Part shown: positions 16,336 to 25,078 of the stretch, in pieces
Position numbering within the stretch: the first letter of the stretch is position 1
How the letters are laid out: each line of letters opens with the position of its first letter
NCBI RefSeq assembly: GCF_036010665.1
Contig: NZ_CP108581.1
Span: 1,925,501 to 1,989,500, forward strand
DNA: 64,000 nt
DNA from: Microbispora sp. NBC_01189
Lineage (GTDB): Bacteria; Actinomycetota; Actinomycetes; Streptosporangiales; Streptosporangiaceae
Reading direction: 5' to 3'
Notes under the pieces: model-generated
What the model saw: only the letters and a program-made list of their open reading frames with translations
Database searches by the model: none
Told to the model about the DNA's origin: nothing
Made by a program: the position numbers and the translations under genes

Positions 16336-16772
16336 TAGTGCCGCGTCAGGCCACGTTTGCCCTCTTGACGATGCGGCGTAGACGGGGGTTGTCGGTGTTG
16401 CGGTTTCGCCAGGCGATGTAGCGGCGGATCATGCTGGCCTGCTGGCGGTGGCCGGCGTGGTCGGTGCCGTTGAGGGTGAACTCGCGCAGCACGGTGAAAT
16501 GGGCCTCGATCCGGTTGAGGTAGGAGGAGTTGGTGGGCGTGTAGGCGATCTCGACGTTGTTCGCCTCCGCCCACTGGCCGACTCGCTGGTCCTTCTTCGT
16601 GGTCAGGTGCGGGCTGAAGTTGTCGCAGACGATGGCGATGCGGACCTCGGGCGGGTAGAGGCTGCGCAGGTAGCGGCAGAACTCCAGGAACTCGCCGCGC
16701 CGCTTGCGCTTCTTCACATGCCCGTACATCCGGTCCTGCCCAGGTCCAGGGCGGCGAGCCGATGCGGCACTA
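16336..16772 (-). mobile_element. IS630-family remnant (C-terminal half of transposase)
   Basis: The minus strand encodes the end of a DDE_3 transposase (stop at 16346): VCDNFSPHL (second Asp), YTPTNSSYLNRIEAHF (Asn-Ser-Ser and Glu) and WRNRNTDNPRLRRIVKR. The front half with the first Asp is absent, and the frame shifts near 16740. The right end TAGTGCCGCGTCAGG at 16336 recurs at the remnant near 23.2 kb. An inverted GCGGCACTA at 16764-16772 makes the piece look like a 437-base deletion derivative, but it may just be coding sequence. The 16773-16986 stretch that follows is unassigned. Confidence 0.8.
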
Positions 16773-16986
16773 GTATGCGACACTGCCAGGATTCGGGCGC
16801 GCACGGCTGGGCTCGGTGAGCTTGGGTTTCCGGTGCTGTACGCGTAGATGGAGGAATGTCTGGACCTCCGGAGTCGCCTTGCGGGAGGAGGCTTCAAACC
16901 ACCTACCGGGGCTTTGGTTGTCGGCCGCACCGCTCGACTGTCTCGCTAAATCTGGTCCACCTGACCGATCAGGCACGGGTGGAAGG

Positions 16987-17493
16987 TCACGGCCGTCGCA
17001 TAGCACTTCTCGGCAACGACCCCGTACGCCCGCCGTCCACCTGGTCGGCGATCTGCCGGCCGATGTCGCGCAGCCCGGTCACCTGGTCGGGGCTGAGCGC
17101 GTCGAACACGTACCGCCGGACCGTCTCAACGTGGCCCGGCGCTGCGCGCTCGACCAGGGCCATGCCCGCGTCGGTCAGCGTCGCCTCGATGAAGCGGCCG
17201 TTCTCGGCGGAGGGCGCCCGAGTGATCCAGCCGCGTTTCTCAAGGCGTTTGGCGACGTTGGACAGCCGCGAGCCGGAGCCGTTCACGTGCTGGGCCAGCT
17301 CACTCATCCGCAGGCGGTGGCCGGGCGACATTGACAGCGCGGCGAGCACCAGGTACTCGAAGAACAAGATGCCGCTGTCGCGCTGCAGCTGGGTGTCGAT
17401 CTCGCCCGGCAACCTGACCATCAGCCAGGACAGCGAGACCCAGGCATCGTGCTCGTCCGGCGTCAGCCAACGCGGTTCGTCCCGGCTCTCCAT
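16987..17493 (-). CDS. MarR-family regulator
   Basis: A 168-aa winged-helix protein. RLRMSELAQHVNGSGSRLSNVAKRLEKRGWITR is the helix-turn-helix, followed by a wing at SAENGRFIEATLTDAG. It has an unusually Trp-rich N-terminus (DAWVSLSWLMVRLPGEID), as in MarR proteins next to oxidoreductases. ATG at 17493; no strong RBS. It lies 84 bases downstream of an LLM oxidoreductase on the same strand, so it may regulate that gene. Confidence 0.85.
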   Translation of the reverse strand: MESRDEPRWLTPDEHDAWVSLSWLMVRLPGEIDTQLQRDSGILFFEYLVLAALSMSPGHRLRMSELAQHVNGSGSRLSNVAKRLEKRGWITRAPSAENGRFIEATLTDAGMALVERAAPGHVETVRRYVFDALSPDQVTGLRDIGRQIADQVDGGRTGSLPRSAMRRP

Positions 17494-17577
17494 GCCCGCG
17501 ATGCTACTCACTCCAACCCGGCGGAATGGCACCAACTGCCGCACCGCGACAGCGTCCATCCCTCCACGACACCACCA

Positions 17578-18504
17578 TCACAATGCTCCTGTTGCCGCAG
17601 GCACGAGGGTGCGAAGCTCTTCGAGCATCTCGATCTGCGTGTCCATGTCGTCAGACGGCGGGGACGCGAACAGGACCCCGTCGATCTTCTGTTCCCGCAG
17701 TTGCTCGATGTCCTCGGCGAGTTGCCGCGGGGAGCCGGCGAGGAACGGCCGGTCCCCGCTGATCGGCTTGGGCTGCATGGGATGGTTGGTCTGCGCTGTC
17801 ACCGTGAGCGCGGCCGCGTTCCGCCCCAGCCTTTCGGCGGTCGTCCGGAAGCGGGTCGCCTGGGCGGTCACTCCGTCCAGGGTCCAGGCCAGCGGCGTGA
17901 TGCCGTCGGCGATCCGGGCCGCGCGGTCGATGCCGCCGTCGCTGTTCGCGCCGACGACGATCGGGATGTCGCCCCGGACCGGCTTCGGGTTGATCTCGGA
18001 GGATTCGATGGCATAGAAGCGGCCCACATACTCGACGGGATCAGGTCCCCAGCAGGCGCGTATCGCCGCGATGACGTCGTCGAAGCCGGCACCGCGACGC
18101 TTCAGAGGCACGGCGGCGGCGGCGAACTCCTGTGCCATCCAGCCCTGGCCGAACCCGGCGATGACCCGGCCGCCGCTGAACTGGTCGAGTGTGGCGTACC
18201 TGCGTGCCAGTACGACCGGTGGGTGGAACAGTGGGTTGACGATGTTGGTGCCCAGGGCGATGCGGCTGGTGAGTGCGGCCACGTGGCTCAGGGTCTGCAA
18301 GGGCTCGAAGGTGACGCGGTAGACGTCGGGGATGCGCTCCAGCTCGCCGTCGGGACCGGGAAGCAACGGCGCCATCGGGCGCAGCAGACGTTCGTACGTC
18401 CACAACGAGTCGTAGCCGAGCCGTTCGGCGGCTTGCGCGATGGTCGTGATGTTCGCCGGCGAAGCGTGAACGCCGGATACGGGCAGCATGACGCCGAGCT
18501 TCAC
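17578..18504 (-). CDS. LLM-class F420-dependent oxidoreductase
   Basis: A 308-aa luciferase-like TIM-barrel protein. MKLGVMLP, ERLGYDSLWTYERLL, TSRIALGTNIVNP, RVIAGFGQGWMAQEF and IPIVVGANS follow the order seen in F420-dependent monooxygenase/reductase members. Substrate unknown. GTG start at 18504 after AGGAG. The upstream promoter reads TTGACT-18-TAGCAT and overlaps an inverted repeat shared with the 14.45 kb locus. A MarR gene follows on the same strand. Confidence 0.87.
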   Translation of the reverse strand: MKLGVMLPVSGVHASPANITTIAQAAERLGYDSLWTYERLLRPMAPLLPGPDGELERIPDVYRVTFEPLQTLSHVAALTSRIALGTNIVNPLFHPPVVLARRYATLDQFSGGRVIAGFGQGWMAQEFAAAAVPLKRRGAGFDDVIAAIRACWGPDPVEYVGRFYAIESSEINPKPVRGDIPIVVGANSDGGIDRAARIADGITPLAWTLDGVTAQATRFRTTAERLGRNAAALTVTAQTNHPMQPKPISGDRPFLAGSPRQLAEDIEQLREQKIDGVLFASPPSDDMDTQIEMLEELRTLVPAATGAL

Positions 18505-18550
18505 CAGATACTCCTGCGGCTGAGGATGTTTAAGTCGATGCTAAGCACTG

Positions 18551-18582
18551 TTCAAAGGTGAAGTCAACCTTGAAATAACAGG
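18551..18582 (-). promoter_or_regulatory. Operator/promoter of the LLM oxidoreductase, copy 2 of shared element
   Basis: TTCAAAGGT and ACCTTGAA form an interrupted inverted repeat around GAAGTCA. The minus-strand -35 TTGACT (18562-18567) lies inside it. Twenty-three of 26 bases match the element at 14451. Confidence 0.6.
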
Positions 18583-18608
18583 ATCGCCGCGAGGGTGACG
18601 AGATCGTG

Positions 18609-18893
18609 TGCTGCGCGAACTCGGGCACCGCCCAGAAGCGGACCCCCGGCTGCGCCGGCCCGAATCAGCCGACCGCTGGACCTGGATGATCCTCGCCGCC
18701 CACGCCGGCTCCGCCTCGCGCGGCCGCTGATCGCCGACCTGCGCCATTCCTGCGAACGCCCGGTCTTGCCCCAGAAGCTGACGCCTGCGCGAGTCCGCAA
18801 AGGGTTCCGCAACATCCGCCCGACCATCAGCGGCACCGAAACCCGCCCGGCCAGGTCCAGGACGCCCTCCAGGCGCGAAGAACCTCGTTGTTC
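18609..18893 (+). pseudogene. C-terminal transposase remnant
   Basis: Two overlapping frames give ...ESADRWTWMILAAHA and, after a break near 18702, RLRLARPLIADLRHSCERP then LTPARVRKGFRNIRP. This is the tail of a large transposase family common in streptomycetes and relatives (homologues read ARPL-ADLR-PWE...LTPARVRRGFRNLRP). The front is absent and the frame is broken. From 18894 to 18999 I see nothing further. Confidence 0.65.
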
Positions 18894-18999
18894 CGCAACG
18901 CTTCGACGTCGGACGAGTACTCGCGACAGGCGTCGCACACAGCCGACCGACACACCATCAGATCGGCATCAAATCCCGCGGAACAAATGAGAAGACAAG

Positions 19000-19983
19000 T
19001 TAAGACTTCATCTCTGCCAAGCCCTTCTCCAGGGTCACGTCAGGCGAGTAACCCAGTTCGGTCCTCGCGGCGGTGATGTCGTAGGAACGGTCGCGGCCGG
19101 TCCAGCCGACAAGCCAGTTCGTCAGCGGGGGTGCCGTCTTTCGGCGAAGCAGGCGTGCGGTGCGGTCCATCATCGCCGCCATGGGTGCCGCGATCGCCAT
19201 CGGCACGCTGCGGCTCTTGGACAAGTCCACGCCACGCGTTGCCAGCAAGGGAGTGAGGAAGTCCCGGATGGGCATCGGGGTGCCGTCGGTGATGTAGTAG
19301 ACGCCCCCGTCCCGACCATGCGTGAGCGCAAGGACGATTGAGCCGACCAGGTTTCCGACGTGTACGAAATCCACGGTGTGCCTGCCGTTGTCGATCCAGG
19401 AGAACCGTCCGGCCTCGGCGACCTTGGTCAGGTCGTCGAGGGTCGCCATCCCCCGGCCCCAGATGAACGGCGGCCGGAGCGCCACCAGTTCGGTCTTCCC
19501 GCTACGGGCGTTCAGCAGTGCGCGCTCGGTGGCCAGCTTGACCCGGCTGTAGGCGATGTTCGGCTTGCCTTCCGGAGTGAGTTCGTCGACGACGGGACGA
19601 CGTTGGCTACCAGTGGAGACGGATGCGGCACTGACCAGCACGAACCGTCGTACCCCGGCGGCAACGCTCGCCGCGTGCAGGGCCACTGTCGGCACGAGGT
19701 TGGCATGTTCGAAGAGAGAGTCGGGTCCCCAGAACTCCATGTGAGCCGCGACGTGCACGACCGTGTCGACTTCCTGCAGCCTGGCGAGCCACGGCCGCGC
19801 ATGGGGATCGGTCTTGCGGAGGTCGGCGAGATCGCCGGGGACCGGGTCGGCTCCAGTCGCACGCACGCGCTGGATGCTTGCGCCGGACCTGGCGAGTGCC
19901 AAGACCTCATGTCCCTCGGCGACGAGGCGATGGACGAGAGCACCGCCGACGAAACCGCTGCCGCCGGTGACGAAGATCTTCAT
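19000..19983 (-). CDS. NAD-dependent epimerase/dehydratase (extended SDR)
   Basis: A 327-aa protein with MKIFVTGGSGFVGGALVHRL (TGxxGxxG), the catalytic YSRVK (Tyr-x-x-x-Lys, about residue 158) and GRGMATL. It resembles the 3-beta-HSD/NAD-epimerase type rather than nucleotide-sugar epimerases; substrate not predictable. ATG at 19983 after AAGGAG. Divergent from a MarR gene 168 bases away, which is the likely regulator. Confidence 0.85.
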   Translation of the reverse strand: MKIFVTGGSGFVGGALVHRLVAEGHEVLALARSGASIQRVRATGADPVPGDLADLRKTDPHARPWLARLQEVDTVVHVAAHMEFWGPDSLFEHANLVPTVALHAASVAAGVRRFVLVSAASVSTGSQRRPVVDELTPEGKPNIAYSRVKLATERALLNARSGKTELVALRPPFIWGRGMATLDDLTKVAEAGRFSWIDNGRHTVDFVHVGNLVGSIVLALTHGRDGGVYYITDGTPMPIRDFLTPLLATRGVDLSKSRSVPMAIAAPMAAMMDRTARLLRRKTAPPLTNWLVGWTGRDRSYDITAARTELGYSPDVTLEKGLAEMKS

Positions 19984-20151
19984 GCTTCCACTCCTTTGTG
20001 CGCACTTTCTCGTGCGCAGCTGGTTCGCGTCCCGCAGGGCGGGCGAGCGGTGTGACCACTCGCCCAGCGCATTGCCGTCAAATTGTTTGGCGTCGATGTA
20101 TCTATGTCTATGTAACCTGCCGTAGGATGGTGCGTCAAGTAGGAGGTGGCG

Positions 20152-20604
20152 ATGTCCAGCGCGAGGGAACGCGTGACCGCAGCCCGGGTGGCCGACGAGT
20201 TCAGTCGTGCGGCGAAGATCCTCGTGCGTCACTTCAACGAACGTCTGGGTGAGCACGGCGTGTCGACACCGAGGTCCCGCCTGGTGGTCGAGGTGGCGCG
20301 GTCACAGCCGGTTCGTGTCACCGAGCTCGCTCTCGCAGTCGGCATCACTCAAGGGACCGCTTCGTCCCTCGTCGAGGCGCTCGTCCGCGACGGACTGCTC
20401 GAACGCCAGGCCAGCGCGGACGACCGCCGGTCCGTATTCCTCCGGGTGACCCCGCAAGGAGCCGCGCTGGCTCAGGACTGGACGACCAGCTACGAACTGG
20501 CGGCGGAAGAGCTGTTCAGTCCACTCACCGCGGAACAGCTGTCCACACTGGTCGAGATTCTGGGGGTTCTCAGTGCCGACGAGACGTCAGTAGTCGGCGA
20601 GTGA
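20152..20604 (+). CDS. MarR-family regulator
   Basis: A 150-aa protein with the winged helix VRVTELALAVGITQGTASSLVEALVRDGLLERQ and wing DDRRSVFLRVTPQG. The ATG at 20152 follows TAGGAGG; an in-frame GTG at 20146 is too close to it. The gap to the divergent epimerase contains the short direct repeat TCTATGTCTATG near 20101, a possible operator. Confidence 0.87.
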   Translation: MSSARERVTAARVADEFSRAAKILVRHFNERLGEHGVSTPRSRLVVEVARSQPVRVTELALAVGITQGTASSLVEALVRDGLLERQASADDRRSVFLRVTPQGAALAQDWTTSYELAAEELFSPLTAEQLSTLVEILGVLSADETSVVGE

Positions 20605-20666
20605 CGTGCTGAGCGCGCCTCGCCGAGCCGGCGGATTCTGCGCGCGCACCTGAAGGACCCCGGCCC

Positions 20667-22305
20667 CAATGCCACTAACTTTGATCATTAGTGCTGATCA
20701 AGCGGCCTCGGGTTGCATGACAGCAGGGGCGGTATGACCGGTGGCGAGCGCGATGACGGGTGCTTTCGCGGGTTGGGTGGACTTGGGGTTCAGGAGCCAG
20801 AACGTGATGACGGTCCGCGGTGGCAGCGGGCTCTTCGCCGGATCCTTCTGACGGGGAAAGCGGCGTCCCGAGCGGCGTTGTTCGCGGCGGAACGATCGGG
20901 TGCGCCGGGTTTCGGGGAGCAGATGACGCGGGTCGGTGATCTCGTAGATGACGTCGTCGACGAGATCGTCGAGTTCAGCGGGGGGAAAACGCCGCCTCGT
21001 CGCTGGCGTGGCGGCGGACGGCTTGGGCGGTGCGGGTGAAGGAGATCCGATCTGGGTCAAGACGGGCCCGTTCGGCGGCGGTGGTGATCAGGTGCCGGAT
21101 CGCCTGGTAGACGCAGAGCAGGGCGTAGACCTCTTGGCGGACCATGTCGGGGCTCTTGGAGCGCAGGACCACCTCTGGTCCGCCGCGCAGCCGGGTTTCC
21201 ACATCGCCGATCACGGTTTCGGCCTCCCAGCGTTCGGCGTAGCGGTCGGGGAACTCGCGCAGGGGGTACTGCTCGATGTCGAGCAGTGTGGTGGCCAGGC
21301 AGAACAGTTCGCTTTCCGGGGCGTCGCCGGTGGCCGGGCGTGGGTCGTCGGGGTCGGCGGACACGCTGTATTCGATGATCCGGACGCTGATGCCGGGGAT
21401 GCCGGCCGGGTCGGTTTTCTTGCGGCGCAGGCGGCGCGCCTGGTCGGGGTCGGCGATCCGCGATCGGTAGGTGCCGTCGTCCAGGACCTCAAGGATGGGC
21501 AGGTCAACGCCGGCTTTCACGCGGAAGATCGCGTGCGCGCCGGTCGCGGTGATGGCGGCCAGGTCTTCGTGCGACAAGAACAGCCGGTCGGCCACCACCA
21601 GGTCGTTTTCGCCGAGTTTCGGCCACAGCTTACGGGGGCCAGGGTCTGCTCGCCGTCGGCCAGCGGCCCGACCTCGGCTCCTTGCAGGGTCCGGGTTCCG
21701 GTCTCCGCGAGCGCCACGACACGCACCTGGGGGAACGCGCCTTCGCTCTTGCCGTTGCCCGGACGGCCGAACTCGGCGTCGTTGTCCGGCGTGGCCTGCA
21801 CGTTCATGGTGAACCCGTCGATCGCCAGCGTGCGCAGCCCGCGCCAGTACGCCCACGGCGCCTGCTCGGGTGTGGCGGTCAGCGGCGTCATCGACATCGC
21901 CAGCAACTCGGCCAACGGCTCCCAGCCCAGCCGCGCCCGGCCCTTCGTGAGCGCCGCCGTCGAGGGCTGCATGTCTGTCTCCCGGCGTCGCCGGTACGTC
22001 CGCGCCCACTCCAGCCCACCCAGCAGTTGGTTCCATACCTCGCTGTAACCGCAGTCGAAGTACACGATCATGGCCATCGCGAAGTACGCCATCACCCGCG
22101 CGGGCAGCGTACGAGTCCGCTGCTCACGGGCGTCCCACTCGTCAACCGCGACATCCACCATGTCCGGCGGGAACGCCGCGGTCAGCACCCCGATCCCAAT
22201 CCGGTCCGTCAGCCGGACCCCAGCCACGCCCGCCTTGACCTGCTGACCCGCTCTCGCCACGAAGCGATCATAGTGGGGCATCAGAGCACAAAGTTAGCGG
22301 CATTG
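20667..22305 (-). mobile_element. Complete IS4-family element with broken transposase
   Basis: Inverted ends of 17 bases with one mismatch (CAATGCCACTAACTTTG at 20667-20683; CAAAGTTAGCGGCATTG at 22289-22305) bound a 1639-base element. I do not see a clear target duplication. The single transposase gene fills it. Confidence 0.82.
20698..22281 (-). pseudogene. IS4-family transposase, two frameshifts
   Basis: The N-terminal part (LTDRIGIGVLTAAFPPDMVDVAVDE, from 22281) has the helical IS4 N-terminal domain. The first break is in a C5 run at about 21640; the next frame carries KLGENDLVVADRLFLSHEDLAAI (second Asp region) and RWEAETVIGDVETRLRGG (Glu region). The second break is in a TTTTCCCCCC run near 20985; the last frame ends ...TFWLLNPKSTQPAKAP. 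Total length about 520 aa if repaired. Both breaks are in homopolymers, so recent decay or sequencing error both fit. Confidence 0.85.
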
Positions 22306-22568
22306 CACCTTGGCCCGGTGTGATCGCTTCGGACTCTGCTCGTGGCTGAACGGGTTCGCGTACGCGAGATTGATCAGCATGAAGGCAACCGGCCGCTGCG
22401 CTTGGTACGGCGGCGCCGCCTTGACATCCGCCCAACTTCCAGCCGGAAGGTCGAGCGGACCTAGCAGGATTCAAATAGACGCCAAGTTCGGTACGAGTGG
22501 CCGTCAAGATGCGATCGGCAAGCTCCTCTCATCAGACACCAAGCAACCGATCCCCATGAGAGGAATCA

Positions 22569-22973
22569 ATGTCTCGAATCAGCATGCGACTCGCACTTGC
22601 GGCCATCGTGTCGGCCGCGACGACGCTGGGCTTTGGGGCCTCAACCCCTGCTCAAGCAGGCATATTGAAACTGATCTTGCATGAGGATGCGGGATTCGAA
22701 GGCGGTTATCGGATCTTGGACGCCTTAGATCCAGAGCATCCAGACCTCGCCTGGTTCAGTGACAAGACGAGCTCCATCGTCAACAACGACTGGTCGGCTT
22801 GGGTTCTGTACGACGACAAGAACTACCAGGACCGCCGCTACTGCATTCGTTCCGGCGAAACGGTGCCCAACCTCAGCTCGCCGCAGTGGAAGTTCAACGA
22901 CAAGATCTCCTCAGCTCGGCGGCTGAACACCCGCAGCTGCGCCGGATACCCGACGTTCTACACCACCAGCTGA
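22569..22973 (+). CDS. Secreted peptidase-inhibitor I36/crystallin-like protein
   Basis: A 134-aa protein with a cleavable signal peptide (MSRISMRLALAAIVSAATTL, cleavage near ASTPAQA). The mature part has the Tyr/Trp/Gly-rich beta-gamma-crystallin-like pattern of family I36 (FEGGYRIL, SDKTSSIVNNDWSAWVLYDD, YCIRSGETVPNL, FNDKISSARRL) and two cysteines. Many actinomycetes export such proteins; inhibitory activity here is inference. ATG after GAGAGGA. Base composition is lower in GC than its neighbours, and it sits between two insertion elements. The 260 bases upstream hold no recognisable gene. Confidence 0.75.
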   Translation: MSRISMRLALAAIVSAATTLGFGASTPAQAGILKLILHEDAGFEGGYRILDALDPEHPDLAWFSDKTSSIVNNDWSAWVLYDDKNYQDRRYCIRSGETVPNLSSPQWKFNDKISSARRLNTRSCAGYPTFYTTS

Positions 22974-23138
22974 GAGGTAGCCGGGGCCACCCCGCCTACT
23001 GCTGCCTCTCTGTGTGGCACTCACGAGTAGTCCTGACCAGCGACCTGCTGCACCCGGGCCGCAGGGAACCATGCCTCACGCAGGTCTGGCTGCCCGCGGC
23101 CCTTCGACATGTGGACCCAGCGCACCAGAGCCAGCCAC

Positions 23139-23229
23139 CCCGCCGCTGCATCGCTGGCGAAACCGCAACGCCGACAACCCACGCCTACGCCGGATCGTGA
23201 AGAGGCAAACGTGGCCTGACACGGCACTA
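23139..23229 (+). mobile_element. IS630-family 3'-end remnant
   Basis: Encodes RWRNRNADNPRLRRIVKR and then, after a one-base loss, the same terminal sequence as the copy at 16.3 kb (GCAAACGTGGCCTGACACGGCACTA). Only the last 90 bases of the element remain. The flanking 22974-23138 and 23230-23360 stretches show no gene. Confidence 0.75.
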
Positions 23230-23360
23230 ATTTCGGGGGCACACGGGGGGCAGGACGAGCCGTAGTCGATCGGTGCCAGCCGTACTCAGCCGGACGGATA
23301 CGATCGGCCCGTGGGCGCGCTCCCGCAGGTCACGGGCTGATTGGGTGAGGCGGCACTCGG

Positions 23361-23433
23361 TGCCCCCGGTGGGACTCGAACCCACACCACAGCCCTTTTA
23401 AGGGGCTTGCCTCTGCCATTGGGCTACGGGGGC
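23361..23433 (-). tRNA. tRNA, class I body with UAA anticodon
   Basis: A 73-base cloverleaf. Acceptor arms GCCCCCG/CGGGGGC pair fully. The D-arm is GCC...GGC. The anticodon stem is AGCCC/GGGCT with loop CTTAAAA, so the anticodon is UAA. The variable region has five bases, and the T-arm is GTGGG-TTCGAGT-CCCAC. CCA is not encoded in full. UAA would read the leucine codon UUA, but bacterial leucine tRNAs normally have a long variable arm; the body looks closer to lysine-type tRNAs of actinobacteria. The isotype is therefore open. Confidence 0.85.
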
Positions 23434-23579
23434 GCCGCGATCATATGTCACGGATCACTCCTCTGTAAGCAAGTTACGTCTTACGCGGCTTGTCCCCCTT
23501 TCCACGGCCCGTGAACGGCGCCCGTGGGCGCCGGCCGGTCAAGGAACGGGAGACCCTCCGGGAGCGCCCGGCCGGAGGC

Positions 23580-24911
23580 TCAGCGCTTGAGCCCGCTCTT
23601 GGCGGCGGCCCGGAACTCGTCGCGCGGGTGCTCGATCTCGCCCAGGGAGATCGTCTCCCGCTTGAAGAACAGCGACAGCGTCCAGTCCATGACCACCCGC
23701 ACCTTGCGGTTCACGGTGGGCACCCGCGACAGGTGATAGGTGCGGTGCATGAACCAGGCGGGGAGGCCGCGCAGCTTGATGCCGTAGACGTTGGCGACGC
23801 CCCGGTGGAGGCCCAGGCCCGCGACCGACCCGACGTACTTGTGCCGGTAGTCCTTCAGCTCCTCCCCGCGCAGGTACGCGGTGATGTTGTCGCCCAGGAC
23901 CCGGGCCTGCCGTACGGCGTGCTGGGCGTTCGGGGCGCAGAACTGGCCGGGGTTGGTCACGTCGGGCACGCCCGCGACGTCGCCGGCGGCGAAGGCGCCC
24001 TTGACGCCCGCGACGGTCAGGCGGGTGGTGGTCTTGATCCGGCCGCGCTCGTCGAGCGGCAGGTCGGTGGAGTTGACGATCGGGCTGGGCTTGACGCCGG
24101 CCGTCCAGACGATCGTGGCCGACTCGAACTCGTCGCCGTCGGAGGTCTTGACCAGGCCGCCCTCACAGGACTGCAGGAACGTCTCCATCTTGAGCTCGAT
24201 GCCGCGCTCGCGGAGCTGCTCGGCGGTCCACTCGCCCATCTCGGGGCCGACCTCGGGGAGGATGCGGCCGGACGCCTCGATGAGGACCCAGCGCAGGTCC
24301 TTCTTGTCGATGCCCGGGTAGTACCTGATCGCGTCCTCGGTCATGTCCTCCAGCTCGGCGAGCGCCTCGATGCCCGCGAAGCCGCCGCCGACCACGACGA
24401 AGGTGAGCGCCCGGCGGCGCACGTCCTCGTCCTCGGCCGACTCGGCGCGGTCGAGGAGGGCGAGGACCCGGTTGCGCAGCGCGATGGCCTCGCCGACGCT
24501 CTTGAAGCCGATGGCCGCGTCCTCCAGGCCGGGGATCGGCAGCGTCCGGGAGATCGACCCGGCGGCCATCACGATGACGTCGTACTCGATCTCCCTCGAC
24601 TGGCCCGCCGGGGGCTCGAAGGTGACCGTACGGGCCTCGTGGTGCACCTTGGAGACCCTGCCGTTGAGGATGCGGACCTTCGGGAGCACCCGGCGCAGCG
24701 GCGCCACGACGTGGCGCGGCGAGATGTTGCCGGCCGCCGCCTCGGGCAGGAACGGCTGGTAGGTCATGTACGACTGCGGGTCGATGAGCGTGATCCGCAC
24801 GCTGCCGTCACGGAGCTCACGACGGAGCGTGCGCTGGAGACGAAGGGCCGAGTAGAGGCCCACGTATCCACCGCCGACGATGACGATGTGCTGCGGCTTG
24901 CGGTCTGCCAC
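23580..24911 (-). CDS. ndh: Type II NADH dehydrogenase
   Basis: A 443-aa flavoprotein. HIVIVGGGYVGLYSALRLQ binds FAD, LTFVVVGGGFAGIEALAEL binds NADH, and GAFAAGDVAGVPD is the second FAD block. The C-terminal GLPAWFMHRTYHLSRVPTVNRK region is the membrane-association segment. It passes electrons from NADH to quinone without pumping protons. I chose the GTG at 24911, preceded by GGAGGG with four bases between; the ATG at 24938 lies inside a Rex-type operator. Regulation by Rex, the NADH/NAD sensor, is likely. Confidence 0.93.
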   Translation of the reverse strand: MADRKPQHIVIVGGGYVGLYSALRLQRTLRRELRDGSVRITLIDPQSYMTYQPFLPEAAAGNISPRHVVAPLRRVLPKVRILNGRVSKVHHEARTVTFEPPAGQSREIEYDVIVMAAGSISRTLPIPGLEDAAIGFKSVGEAIALRNRVLALLDRAESAEDEDVRRRALTFVVVGGGFAGIEALAELEDMTEDAIRYYPGIDKKDLRWVLIEASGRILPEVGPEMGEWTAEQLRERGIELKMETFLQSCEGGLVKTSDGDEFESATIVWTAGVKPSPIVNSTDLPLDERGRIKTTTRLTVAGVKGAFAAGDVAGVPDVTNPGQFCAPNAQHAVRQARVLGDNITAYLRGEELKDYRHKYVGSVAGLGLHRGVANVYGIKLRGLPAWFMHRTYHLSRVPTVNRKVRVVMDWTLSLFFKRETISLGEIEHPRDEFRAAAKSGLKR

Positions 24912-24925
24912 GATGCCCTCCAAGG

Positions 24926-24945
24926 CTTGTGAAACCATTCACAAG
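24926..24945. promoter_or_regulatory. Rex operator at ndh
   Basis: CTTGTGAA-ACCA-TTCACAAG is a perfect 8-4-8 palindrome, matching the actinobacterial Rex consensus TTGTGAANNNNTTCACAA. It begins 15 bases upstream of the ndh GTG, where bound repressor would block transcription. Confidence 0.8.
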
Positions 24946-25078
24946 CTTACGTCACGGGTTGGCCACGAAGCCAACGCGCAGGGGCCAAAGGTCGAGTGAT
25001 TTTCCCCACTAGGTCACCCGCTGGCGATATTCTGGTAAAAAATCCGGCGATATTTCGGTAGTGATCGGGTTCACACGC

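Noticed and set aside
18595-18990. A 131-codon plus-strand gene
   Set aside because: It has no start signals and its middle is clearly a transposase tail, with the preceding part in another frame.
23361-23433. Suppressor or selenocysteine tRNA
   Set aside because: A UAA anticodon reads UUA, not a stop codon, and the 7-base-pair acceptor and short D-arm do not fit tRNA-Sec.
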